Source of the DNA: Modestobacter muralis | Lineage (GTDB): Bacteria; Actinomycetota; Actinomycetes; Mycobacteriales; Geodermatophilaceae | Length of the DNA: 44,066 bases | NCBI RefSeq assembly: GCF_010682105.1 | Contig: NZ_JAAGWH010000029.1 | Span: forward strand, 1-44,066 | Reading direction: 5' to 3' | In this document: positions 1 to 6,837 of the stretch, one piece after another | Layout: each line of letters starts with the position of its first letter | Numbering within the stretch: position 1 is the first letter of the stretch | Position numbers and translations under genes: made by a program | Notes under the pieces: model-generated | Databases searched by the model: none | Told to the model about the DNA's origin: nothing | What the model saw: only the letters and a program-made list of their open reading frames with translations

Positions 1-1
1 G

Positions 2-367
2 GAGTCCGACCCCGAGCGCGCGCACCGGGTCGGGCAGAACGCCGCCCGGCTCGGCGTCCCCGGCCTGCAGGTGGTGCGCGGCCGGGCGCCGGAGGCGCTG
101 GGCGACCTGCCCGCCCCGGACGCGGTCTTCGTCGGCGGCGGGGCGACGGTGCCGGGCGTGCTGGAGAACTGCTGGGACGCCCTGCCCCCGGGTGGCCGGC
201 TGGTGGTGAACGCGGTCACCGTGGAGAGCGAGGCGGTGCTCGCGCAGTGGCGGCAGCGGGTCGGCGGTTCGCTGACCCGGCTCCAGGTCGCCACGGCCGC
301 ACCGGTCGGCGGCTTCACCGGGTGGAAGCCGGCCATGCCCGTGACGATCTGGAGCGTGACCCGGTGA
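2..367 (+). CDS. cobL: Precorrin-6Y C5,15-methyltransferase, C-terminal (CbiT-like) part; 5' end outside window
   Basis: This is the last 121 residues of a protein that begins before the window. They match the C-terminal half of the CobL/CbiT family, the Rossmann-type methyltransferase that decarboxylates the C12 acetate and methylates C15 of precorrin-6/7. Visible signs are an acidic helix cap followed by VGQNAARLG, the strand DAVFVGGGATVPG, LPPGGRLVVNAVTVES and a terminal TGWKPAMPVTIWSV block, in the usual order. The stop codon overlaps the GTG start of cobM by 3 bases, so the two are translationally coupled. The CbiE-like N-terminal half cannot be seen, so the fused CobL architecture is inferred from the cobM neighbour. 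Confidence 0.85.
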   Translation, partial: ESDPERAHRVGQNAARLGVPGLQVVRGRAPEALGDLPAPDAVFVGGGATVPGVLENCWDALPPGGRLVVNAVTVESEAVLAQWRQRVGGSLTRLQVATAAPVGGFTGWKPAMPVTIWSVTR

Positions 368-1128
368 CCGTCCACTTCATCGGCGCCGGCCCCGGCGCCG
401 CCGACCTGGTCACCGTGCGGGCGGCCCGGCTGATCGCGTCGTCCCCGGTCTGCCTCTACGCCGGTGCGCTGGTGCCGCGCGAGCTGCTCGACAGCGCCCC
501 GGCCGGCGCCCGGCTGGTCGACACCGCCGACCTCGACCTCGACCAGATCACCGCCGAGCTCGTCGCCGCGCACGCCGCCGGGCTGGACGTCGCCCGGCTG
601 CACTCCGGCGACCCGTCGGTGTACAGCGCGATGGCCGAGCAGATGCGTCGGCTCGACGCCGCCGGGGTGCCCTACGACGTCGTCCCGGGGGTGCCGTCGT
701 TCGCCGCCGCGGCCGCCTCGCTCAAGCGCGAGCTGACCGTGCCGGGGGTGGCGCAGACCGTCGTCCTCACCCGGACGTCGGCGCGCTCGACGCCGATGCC
801 GCCGGGGGAGGCGCTGGCCGGCTACGCCGCGACCGGGGCGACGCTGGTGCTGCACCTGGCCGTGCAGCGCCTGGACGTGCTGGCCCCCGAGCTCGCCGCG
901 CACTACGGCGAGGACTGCCCGGTCGCGGTGGTCGCGAAGGCCAGCCGGGACGACGAGCTGGTGCTGCGCGGCACGCTCGCCGACATCGCCGCGCAGGTGG
1001 CCGAGGCCGGCGTCCGGCGGACGGCGATCGTGATCGTCGGCCGGGTGCTCACCGCCGGCGAGTTCCCCGACAGCCACCTCTACTCGACCACCCGGGAGCG
1101 CCCGGGTGGAGTGGATCCGTCGGCGTGA
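364..1128 (+). CDS. cobM: Precorrin-4 C11-methyltransferase
   Basis: The 254-residue protein belongs to the SAM-dependent tetrapyrrole methylase family, CobM/CbiF branch. It transfers a methyl group to C11 of precorrin-4. The N-terminal FIGAGPGAADLVTVRAARLI signature binds the substrate and SAM. LHSGDPSVYSA (about residues 79-89) is the family glycine/serine loop, and VPGVPSFAAAAA follows it. The length is typical. The GTG start at 364 was chosen because it overlaps the cobL stop and places the family signature directly at the N-terminus; an upstream in-frame start at 247 would add unrelated residues from inside cobL. The gene ends in a strong hairpin facing convergent cbiD. Confidence 0.95.
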   Translation: MTVHFIGAGPGAADLVTVRAARLIASSPVCLYAGALVPRELLDSAPAGARLVDTADLDLDQITAELVAAHAAGLDVARLHSGDPSVYSAMAEQMRRLDAAGVPYDVVPGVPSFAAAAASLKRELTVPGVAQTVVLTRTSARSTPMPPGEALAGYAATGATLVLHLAVQRLDVLAPELAAHYGEDCPVAVVAKASRDDELVLRGTLADIAAQVAEAGVRRTAIVIVGRVLTAGEFPDSHLYSTTRERPGGVDPSA

Positions 1129-1146
1129 GCGCGACGCATCCACTCC
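1108..1146. terminator. Bidirectional hairpin terminator between cobM and cbiD
   Basis: A perfect 9-bp outer stem GGAGTGGAT/ATCCACTCC (1108-1116 with 1138-1146) encloses a 5-bp inner stem CGTCG/CGACG. The loop is 9 bases and each side has a single C bulge. It spans the cobM stop codon and lies just before the cbiD stop on the other strand, so it can serve both convergent genes. There is no U-tract, as is common in high-GC actinobacteria. Confidence 0.75.
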
Positions 1147-1148
1147 GC

Positions 1149-2246
1149 CTACGCGCGGCCCACGATGACGCCGGCGCGGTCGATGACCACGACGTCGACC
1201 TCGACCGGGGCGCCGAGCAGCACGCCCTCGGCGGTCCGGCGGGCGCCGGCGGCGACCAGGTCGCCCAGCGGGAGGCCGGCGGCCTGGCTCTGCCGCAGCG
1301 CGTCGAGGGCGGTGTTGGCCCCGCGCACGCCCTCGACCAGCGCGGCGTCCCCGCCGGCGCCGGCGACGAGGTCGGCCAGCACCGCGAAGGACACCTGCGA
1401 GCGGCCGGAGTGCAGGTCGAGGTGGCCCTCGGAAAGCTTGGCCAGCTTGCCGATGCCGCCGGCCACGGTCAGCCGCGGCACCGGGTGCCGGCGCAGGTAC
1501 TTCAGCACCGCGCCGGCGAAGTCGCCCATGTCCAGCAGCGCGTCCTCGGGCAGGTCGTACAGCTCCTGGGCGACCCGCTCGCTGGTCGACCCGGTGCACC
1601 CGGCCACGTGCTCGCGCCCCGCGGCCCGGGCGACGTCGATGCCGCGGCGGATCGAGTCGATCCACGACGAGCAGGAGTACGGGACGACGACCCCGGTCGT
1701 GCCGAGGATGGACAGCCCGCCGAGGATGCCCAGCCGCGGGTTCCAGGTCTTCCGTGCCAGCTCGGCACCGTTCTCCACCGACACCTCGACGACCACGTCG
1801 CCGGTGCCCCCGAAGCGCGCCGCGACGGCGGCGACGTGCTCGGTCATCAGCCGGCGGGGGACCGGGTTGATCGCCGGCTCGCCCACGGCCAGCGGCAGGC
1901 CGGGCTTGGTCACCGTGCCCACACCCTCGCCGGCGCGGAACTGCACGCCGCTGCCCGGCTCGCCCAGCACGACCCGCGCCGAGACGAGCGCGCCGTGGGT
2001 GACGTCGGGGTCGTCGCCGGCGTCCTTGACGATGCCGACGGTGGCCTCGCGCGCGGCCAGGGTCTCTCGGGCCAGGGCGAACGCCGGGTGCTTGTCGTGG
2101 GGCAGGTCGATGCTGACCGGGTCGGGGAACTCGCCGGTGAGCAGCGCCGTGTAGGCCGCGGTGGTGGCCGCGGTCGCGCAGGCGCCCGTCGTCCAGCCGT
2201 GCCGCAGCCCCGCGCTGCCGTCCCTGCTCACGAACACATGGTGCAC
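1149..2246 (-). CDS. cbiD: Cobalt-precorrin-5B (C1)-methyltransferase CbiD
   Basis: The 365-residue protein is a clear CbiD family member. CbiD methylates C1 of the contracted corrin ring in the cobalt-early pathway. The family start GWTTGACATAATTAA (about residues 18-32) is present. So are the conserved EPAINPVPRRLM, the glycine-rich ILGGLSILGTTGVV and the C-terminal GIGKLAKLSEGH blocks. The likely start is GTG at 2246, with an alternative GTG at 2237. Either start leaves almost no space before the divergent cobK start at 2249, so its promoter must lie inside cobK or the mRNA is leaderless. In an otherwise aerobic (CobG/CobN) gene set it probably replaces CobF. Confidence 0.95.
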   Translation of the reverse strand: MHHVFVSRDGSAGLRHGWTTGACATAATTAAYTALLTGEFPDPVSIDLPHDKHPAFALARETLAAREATVGIVKDAGDDPDVTHGALVSARVVLGEPGSGVQFRAGEGVGTVTKPGLPLAVGEPAINPVPRRLMTEHVAAVAARFGGTGDVVVEVSVENGAELARKTWNPRLGILGGLSILGTTGVVVPYSCSSWIDSIRRGIDVARAAGREHVAGCTGSTSERVAQELYDLPEDALLDMGDFAGAVLKYLRRHPVPRLTVAGGIGKLAKLSEGHLDLHSGRSQVSFAVLADLVAGAGGDAALVEGVRGANTALDALRQSQAAGLPLGDLVAAGARRTAEGVLLGAPVEVDVVVIDRAGVIVGRA

Positions 2247-2248
2247 GC

Positions 2249-2989
2249 GTGACCGGGCAGGTGTTGGTGCTGGGCGGCACCGGCGAGGCGCGGGCCCTGG
2301 CTGCGGCCCTGGTGGCCGGTGGCGTGGACGTGCTCTCCAGCCTGGCCGGGCGCACCGCCGACCCGGTGCTGCCCGAAGGTCCGGTGCGGGTCGGCGGGTT
2401 CGGCGGCGCGGAGGGCCTGGCCGGCTGGCTGGCCGAGCACCGCCCGCGGGCGGTCGTCGACGCGACCCACCCGTTCGCCGCGCAGATCACCGCCTCGGCG
2501 GCCACCGCGGCCGCCGCCCACGGCACGCCGCTGCTGCGGCTGCAGCGCCCCGGGTGGACGCCCGGGCCGGGGGACACCTGGAGGTACGTCGACTCGCTGG
2601 CCGCCGCCGCCGAGGCGGTCGCGGGGTACGCGAGCGTCTTCCTCACCACCGGCAGGCAGGGCGTCGCCGCGTTCGCCGGGCTGCCCGGCCGGGTGCTGGT
2701 GCGCTCGGTCGACCCGCCCGACCAACCGCTGCCCGCCGGCGCGACGCTGCTGCTGGACCGCGGGCCGTTCAGCGTCGCCGACGAGCTGGCGCTGATGCGC
2801 GAGCACACCGTCGACGTCGTGGTCACCAAGGACTCCGGGGGTCACCTCACCGAGGCCAAGCTGGTCGCCGCCCGCGAGCTGGGCCTGCCCGTCGTGCTGG
2901 TGCGCCGGCCACCGCTGCCCCCGGGCGTGGAGACGGTGGCGACGGTGGCCGACGCGCTCGCCTGGCTGCGGGCTCAGGCCACCGGCTGA
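2249..2989 (+). CDS. cobK: Precorrin-6A reductase
   Basis: The 246-residue protein belongs to the CobK/CbiJ family, which reduces precorrin-6A to precorrin-6B with NADPH. It opens with the Rossmann motif VLVLGGTGEARALA. It then has the family segment AVVDATHPFAAQIT (about residues 69-82), LTTGRQGVAAF, and a C-terminal VVTKDSGGHLTEAKLVAARELG block. The GTG start at 2249 puts the nucleotide-binding strand at the N-terminus, as in relatives. The gene is divergent from cbiD with only two bases between start codons. Its 3' end overlaps the convergent membrane-protein gene by 16 bp. Confidence 0.95.
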   Translation: MTGQVLVLGGTGEARALAAALVAGGVDVLSSLAGRTADPVLPEGPVRVGGFGGAEGLAGWLAEHRPRAVVDATHPFAAQITASAATAAAAHGTPLLRLQRPGWTPGPGDTWRYVDSLAAAAEAVAGYASVFLTTGRQGVAAFAGLPGRVLVRSVDPPDQPLPAGATLLLDRGPFSVADELALMREHTVDVVVTKDSGGHLTEAKLVAARELGLPVVLVRRPPLPPGVETVATVADALAWLRAQATG

Positions 2990-3369
2990 CGGGTGAACGC
3001 CCAGGCGGTGACCCAGACCGTGCCGATGGACAGCACCAGCGAGCCGGGCACGTGCGCGGCCATGTTCCCGCTGTCGCCGAGGGCCGCCTGCACGAACCCG
3101 GCCACGAAGACGGCGGCGGACACGACCACCGGCCACCGCGCGCCCCCGGCTCGCGCGTGCCGCAGGGTGGCCACAACGAGCAGCAGCCCGACGACGTGCA
3201 GGGCGATCGCGCCGGCGCCGTGGCCGTCGCGCGCCCCGCTGCTGTCGGCGAGCACCTGACCGGCCGTGACGAACTGGAACAGCAGCACGACCACCGACAG
3301 CGCGGCGCCGGCCTGGACGGCCCGGATCGTGCCGGTGCTCCGGGTGGGGGTGGGTGCGGTCCGGGTCAT
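2974..3369 (-). CDS. Small four-helix membrane protein of unknown function
   Basis: The protein has 131 residues with four predicted transmembrane segments (roughly 17-36, 53-67, 78-94 and 107-124). A short basic, threonine-rich N-terminus precedes the first. A conserved-looking HGAGAIALHVVG stretch with a histidine lies at the start of helix 2. It resembles the small uncharacterised actinobacterial membrane proteins often found beside MarR-type operators, but I cannot assign a function. The ATG at 3369 is preceded by a weak GGGA ribosome site. It is divergent from the HAD gene across an unusually AT-rich 25-40 bp segment. Its end overlaps the end of cobK. Confidence 0.75.
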   Translation of the reverse strand: MTRTAPTPTRSTGTIRAVQAGAALSVVVLLFQFVTAGQVLADSSGARDGHGAGAIALHVVGLLLVVATLRHARAGGARWPVVVSAAVFVAGFVQAALGDSGNMAAHVPGSLVLSIGTVWVTAWAFTRQPVA

Positions 3370-3390
3370 CGGAGTCCCTTCGAGGAGAAC

Positions 3391-3408
3391 TACTTGAAAC
3401 TTCATACA
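3391..3408. promoter_or_regulatory. AT-rich palindromic operator candidate between divergent genes
   Basis: TACTTGAAACTTCATACA stands out as an AT-rich island in roughly 75 percent GC DNA. It contains TGAA-AC-TTCA, a perfect 4-2-4 inverted repeat with partly symmetric flanks. Such sites typically bind MarR/HxlR-size winged-helix dimers. It lies 22 bp upstream of the membrane-protein ATG (minus strand) and overlaps the TTG start proposed for the HAD gene. No regulator gene is adjacent, so the cognate protein is unknown. Confidence 0.45.
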
Positions 3409-4080
3409 ACCAGCTCCGACATCGCCGGGGACGTGGCCGGCCGGCTGGTGCTGTTCGACCTCGACGGCACGCTGGTCGACTCGACCCCGGGCATCTGGGC
3501 CTCGATCCGGGTGGCCGCCGCCCGGCTCGGCCTGCCCGAGCCCACTCCCGAGCAGCTGCGGTCGATGGTCGGGCCTCCACTGGAGGAGGGCTTCGCCGGC
3601 GCCTTCGGGCTCACCGGCGCGGACGTCGACCGGGCTGTCCTGGTCTACCGGGAGCACTACACGGCCGGCGCGATGTTGGACGCCACCGTGTACCCGGAGG
3701 TCCCCGACCTGCTCGCCGACCTGCGCGCCGGCGGTGCGGTCCTCGCCGTGGCGACCAGCAAGCCCGAGCCGTTCGCCGTCCGCATCCTCGAGCACGTGGG
3801 ACTGCTGACCGCCTTCGCCACCGTCCACGGCGCGACGCTGGACGGCGCCGTCCGGCACAAGGAACAGGTCGTCGCCGCGGCGCTGGCCGCGCACCCGGAC
3901 GGCGTCCGGCCGGTGCTCGTCGGCGACCGGCTGCACGACGTGCTGGGCGCCCGGGTCCACGGGGTGCCCTGCATCGGCGCCGGCTGGGGCCCCGCGCCGC
4001 CCGGGGAGCTGGCGGCGGCGGGTGCGGTGGCCGTGGTGGCGAGCCCGGCCGAGGTCCCGGCGGCGCTCGCTCGCACCTGA
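3394..4080 (+). CDS. HAD-superfamily hydrolase, phosphoglycolate phosphatase-like
   Basis: This is a 228-residue HAD phosphatase. Motif I is LFDLDGTLVDS (about residues 20-30), with the nucleophile Asp and the acid/base Asp two residues on. A helical cap with LGLPEPTPEQL and VGPPLEEGF follows. Motif II is AVATSKPEPFA, and the acidic motif IV is VLVGDRLHDVLGAR. The order and length fit the Gph/PGP subfamily, although the substrate is unknown. I chose the TTG at 3394 because GAGGAG lies 6 bases upstream. A GTG at 3433 would give the more usual short N-terminus and would free the AT-rich operator from the coding region. The start is therefore uncertain; the family is not. Confidence 0.85.
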   Translation: MKLHTTSSDIAGDVAGRLVLFDLDGTLVDSTPGIWASIRVAAARLGLPEPTPEQLRSMVGPPLEEGFAGAFGLTGADVDRAVLVYREHYTAGAMLDATVYPEVPDLLADLRAGGAVLAVATSKPEPFAVRILEHVGLLTAFATVHGATLDGAVRHKEQVVAAALAAHPDGVRPVLVGDRLHDVLGARVHGVPCIGAGWGPAPPGELAAAGAVAVVASPAEVPAALART

Positions 4081-4139
4081 GGGTGACGATCCGGTCTCGC
4101 CCCTGGACGCGCACCGCCCCTCCGGCCACCCTGCTCCCC

Positions 4140-4529
4140 ATGCGCTCTCCGGCCGGATGGGTCCTCGCGGTGGTCGTCCTCGCCCTGCTCCCGGGCTGCA
4201 CCGGCGCGCAGGCGTCCTGCGCCGCCCCGGAGATGTCGGTGGCGCCCTCGCAGGCGCGCGTCGGCGACCAGGTCGTCGTCACGATGGCCCGGCTGCAGGA
4301 GAGCTGCAGCGGCGACGACGGGTCGGACGAGGACCGTCCGCTGACCGAGGTGCCCGTGTCGTTCGTCCAGGGCGGGACCCGGGTCCCGCTGGCTCGGGTG
4401 GCCGGCCGCGGGGACGGCTTCGCGGGCAGCATCACCGTCCCGGTGCCTGCCCAGGCGGTGCCGGGGGCGGCCCTCGTGACCGCCGGCGACACGGACTGGC
4501 TGACCGTGCCGCTCACCGTGCTGCCCTGA
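4140..4529 (+). CDS. Small secreted lipoprotein, unknown function
   Basis: The 129-residue protein starts MRSPAGWVLAVVVLALLPGC, a short lipoprotein signal peptide with lipobox LLPG-C at Cys20. The mature part is a single beta-rich domain that resembles an immunoglobulin-like fold (PSQARVGDQVVVTM, then VPVSFVQGG and VPLTVLP). Three further cysteines could form a disulfide. The ATG at 4140 puts the charged start directly before the hydrophobic core; an in-frame GTG at 4083, just after the HAD stop, would make an overlong leader. I see no recognisable enzymatic motif. It probably follows the HAD gene on one transcript. Confidence 0.7.
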   Translation: MRSPAGWVLAVVVLALLPGCTGAQASCAAPEMSVAPSQARVGDQVVVTMARLQESCSGDDGSDEDRPLTEVPVSFVQGGTRVPLARVAGRGDGFAGSITVPVPAQAVPGAALVTAGDTDWLTVPLTVLP

Positions 4530-4588
4530 CCGCGGCGGACTGTCGTACCCCGGGTGCACAGTGGACGTCGACGACAGGAGGTGCACCC

Positions 4589-5077
4589 GTGCTCGGTGAC
4601 CCGCAGGCGGTCGACCTCGACCTGCTGGACCTGGAGAGCGCCCTGCTGCGCGCCGCGGTCGGTGACTACGCGGCCGAGGCGGCGGTGCTGCTGCTGGCCG
4701 ACTCCGGTCATTGGCTGCCCCGGCTCCAGGCCGCCGGGCTGGTGTCGATCGCGCTGGACGGCGACGCGGTCGACGGCGGCCCGTGGGCCGCGGTCCAGTG
4801 GGGCGACCTCGACGGCGCGTTGCGCTCGGGCCGGATCAGCGGCACCGGTGGCGAGCGCCGGCTGCTCCGTGTCGCAGCGAGCCTGGCCGAGGGGCAGCCG
4901 GTCGACCTGGCCGACCTCACCGCCGGCCTCGACCGCGACGAACTGACCCTGTTGCTGGCCGCGCTGGCCCACGCCGCGGGCAGTCACGAGCACCACGAGG
5001 TCGTCCGCGACGGCGAGGGCCTGCCGCACGACGGCCCCCTGCTGGGTCCTGTCGTCGCCTGGCCGCAGCGCGACTGA
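4589..5077 (+). CDS. Conserved hypothetical protein, 162 aa
   Basis: The product is an acidic, leucine/alanine-rich, largely helical soluble protein. It has no signal peptide or membrane segment. A segment with alternating hydrophobic and acidic residues around LVSIALDGDAVDGGPWAAVQWGD is followed by RLLRVAASLAEGQPVDLADL, and a histidine-rich SHEHHEVV lies near the C-terminus. The GTG start at 4589 follows an excellent AGGAGGTG ribosome site, which decides the start. I do not recognise the family. The gene precedes the dynamin-like pair by 53 bp in the same direction. Confidence 0.65.
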   Translation: MLGDPQAVDLDLLDLESALLRAAVGDYAAEAAVLLLADSGHWLPRLQAAGLVSIALDGDAVDGGPWAAVQWGDLDGALRSGRISGTGGERRLLRVAASLAEGQPVDLADLTAGLDRDELTLLLAALAHAAGSHEHHEVVRDGEGLPHDGPLLGPVVAWPQRD

Positions 5078-5130
5078 GCGCACGTCGCGCCCGACGGGTG
5101 AGCGGGGGTCCTTCTGGGCAAGATCGACGG

Positions 5131-6837
5131 ATGACCAGCTCGGCCGAGACACGGCTGCCCGATGCCCTGCAGCTGTTGCGTGACCGGGTCGCCGCCGCGC
5201 CGCTCGGCCTGGCCACCCACAACCGCGACGAGGCCGCCCGCACCGCCCGCGCCGTCGTCGACCAGGTCGACGACTACCTGCTGCCCCGGCTGCGCGACCT
5301 CGACGCCCCGCTGCTGACCGTGGTCGGCGGTTCCACCGGCGCCGGCAAGTCCACGTTGGTCAACAGCGTGCTGCAGGCGCGGGTCACCACCCCCGGCGTG
5401 CTCCGGCCGACGACGCGGGCGCCGGTCCTGGTCTGCGCGCCGGCCGACCAGGCCTCGTTCGCCGGTGACCGCGTGCTGCCGGGCCTGGCGCGCACCACCG
5501 GCGGCGAGGCCGGCCCGGGCGGGCTGCAGCTGGTCGTGCACGAGGGCCTGCCGGCCGGTCTCGCGCTCATCGACGCCCCGGACGTCGACTCGGTGGTCGA
5601 GGCCAACCGTGACCTGGCCGGGCAGCTGCTGGCCGCCGCCGACCTGTGGGTGTTCGTGACCACCGCGGCCCGCTACGCCGACGCCGTCCCGTGGGACCTG
5701 CTGCGCACCGCGCAGGAGCGCGGCACCGCGCTGGCCGTGGTGCTCGACCGCGTGCCGCCGGAGGCCGTGCGCGAGGTGGCCGACGACCTCGCCACCATGC
5801 TGACCAAGGCGCGGTTGTCCAGCGCCCGGCTGTTCGTGATCGAGGAGCGCCCGCTGGTCGACGGCTTCCTGCCCGAGGACCAGGTGGCGCCGCTGCGTGG
5901 TTGGCTGCACGGGCTGGCCGCCGACGCCGAGCAGCGGGCCGCCGTCGTCCGGCAGACCCTGGCCGGTGCGCTGGAGAGCCTGGGCGACCGGGTCGACGTG
6001 GTCGTCGCCGGGGTCCAGGAGCAGGAGACCGCGGCCGAGGCGCTGTGGGCGGCTGCCGACGCCGCCTACGCCCGGGCGCGGGCCGGCATCGACGACGCGG
6101 TCGGCAACGGCAGCCTGCTGCGTGGTGAGGTCCTCGCCCGCTGGCAGGAGTTCGTCGGCACCGGCGAGTGGATGCGCAGCCTGCAGGGGCAGGTCGGGCG
6201 GCTGCGTGACCGGCTGACCGCGGCGCTCACCGGGCGCCCCAACCCCGCCGACGACCTGGCGGGCGCGCTGGAGTCGGGGGTGGAGACGCTGCTGCGGGTC
6301 GAGGCCGACCGGGCCGCGGAGAAGACCGTGACCAGCTGGCGCTCGCTGCCCGGCGGCATCGACCTGATCGACGGCCGCGAGACCGAGCTGGACGGCGTCT
6401 CCCCGGCCTTCGCCGGTGCCTCCGCCGACGAGGTGCGTGGCTGGCAGGGCTTCGTGCTCGACCTCGTGCGCGAGGAGGGCGCGGGCAAGCGCTCGCAGGC
6501 GCGGTTGCTCTCCTGGGGCGTCAACGGCGCCGGCGCCGCGCTCATGATCGCCGTCTTCGCCTCCACCGCCGGGGTCTCCGGCGCGGAGTTCGCCATCGCC
6601 GGCGGGACGACGGCGGTCGGGCAGCGGCTGCTGGAGGCCGTGTTCGGTGACGCCGCGGTCCGGCAGCTGGCCCAGACGGCGCGCGCCGACCTCGACGAGC
6701 GGGCCGCCCGCCTGCTCGCGGCCGAGCAGAGCCGCTTCGACCAGCTGCTGGACGACGCCGCCCCGGTCCCGGGTGCCGACGACGAGCTGCGCGCCGCCGT
6801 CGCCGGCCTCGCCGCGGCCCGCAAGGCCGGCGCATGA
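5131..6837 (+). CDS. Dynamin-like GTPase, first of a pair
   Basis: The 568-residue protein has a dynamin/YfjP-type GTPase domain. G1 is GGSTGAGKST (residues 66-75), a G2 threonine lies in LRPTTRAPV, and G3 is DAPDVDS (from residue 148). The G4 position reads LDRV instead of NKxD, so guanine recognition may be weak. Long alpha-helical stalk-like segments follow. Near residues 467-505 a glycine/alanine-rich hydrophobic region (AALMIAVFASTAGVSGAEF) could insert in membrane. Streptomyces carries a comparable two-gene dynamin-like operon (DynA/DynB) that stabilises FtsZ rings at sporulation septa; this pair looks homologous, but that role is inferred. Its ATGA stop overlaps the second gene. Confidence 0.85.
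   Translation: MTSSAETRLPDALQLLRDRVAAAPLGLATHNRDEAARTARAVVDQVDDYLLPRLRDLDAPLLTVVGGSTGAGKSTLVNSVLQARVTTPGVLRPTTRAPVLVCAPADQASFAGDRVLPGLARTTGGEAGPGGLQLVVHEGLPAGLALIDAPDVDSVVEANRDLAGQLLAAADLWVFVTTAARYADAVPWDLLRTAQERGTALAVVLDRVPPEAVREVADDLATMLTKARLSSARLFVIEERPLVDGFLPEDQVAPLRGWLHGLAADAEQRAAVVRQTLAGALESLGDRVDVVVAGVQEQETAAEALWAAADAAYARARAGIDDAVGNGSLLRGEVLARWQEFVGTGEWMRSLQGQVGRLRDRLTAALTGRPNPADDLAGALESGVETLLRVEADRAAEKTVTSWRSLPGGIDLIDGRETELDGVSPAFAGASADEVRGWQGFVLDLVREEGAGKRSQARLLSWGVNGAGAALMIAVFASTAGVSGAEFAIAGGTTAVGQRLLEAVFGDAAVRQLAQTARADLDERAARLLAAEQSRFDQLLDDAAPVPGADDELRAAVAGLAAARKAGA

Noticed and set aside
1125-2252. Plus-strand open frame of 375 codons opposite cbiD
   Set aside because: It is a shadow of cbiD, whose family motifs are all intact on the minus strand.
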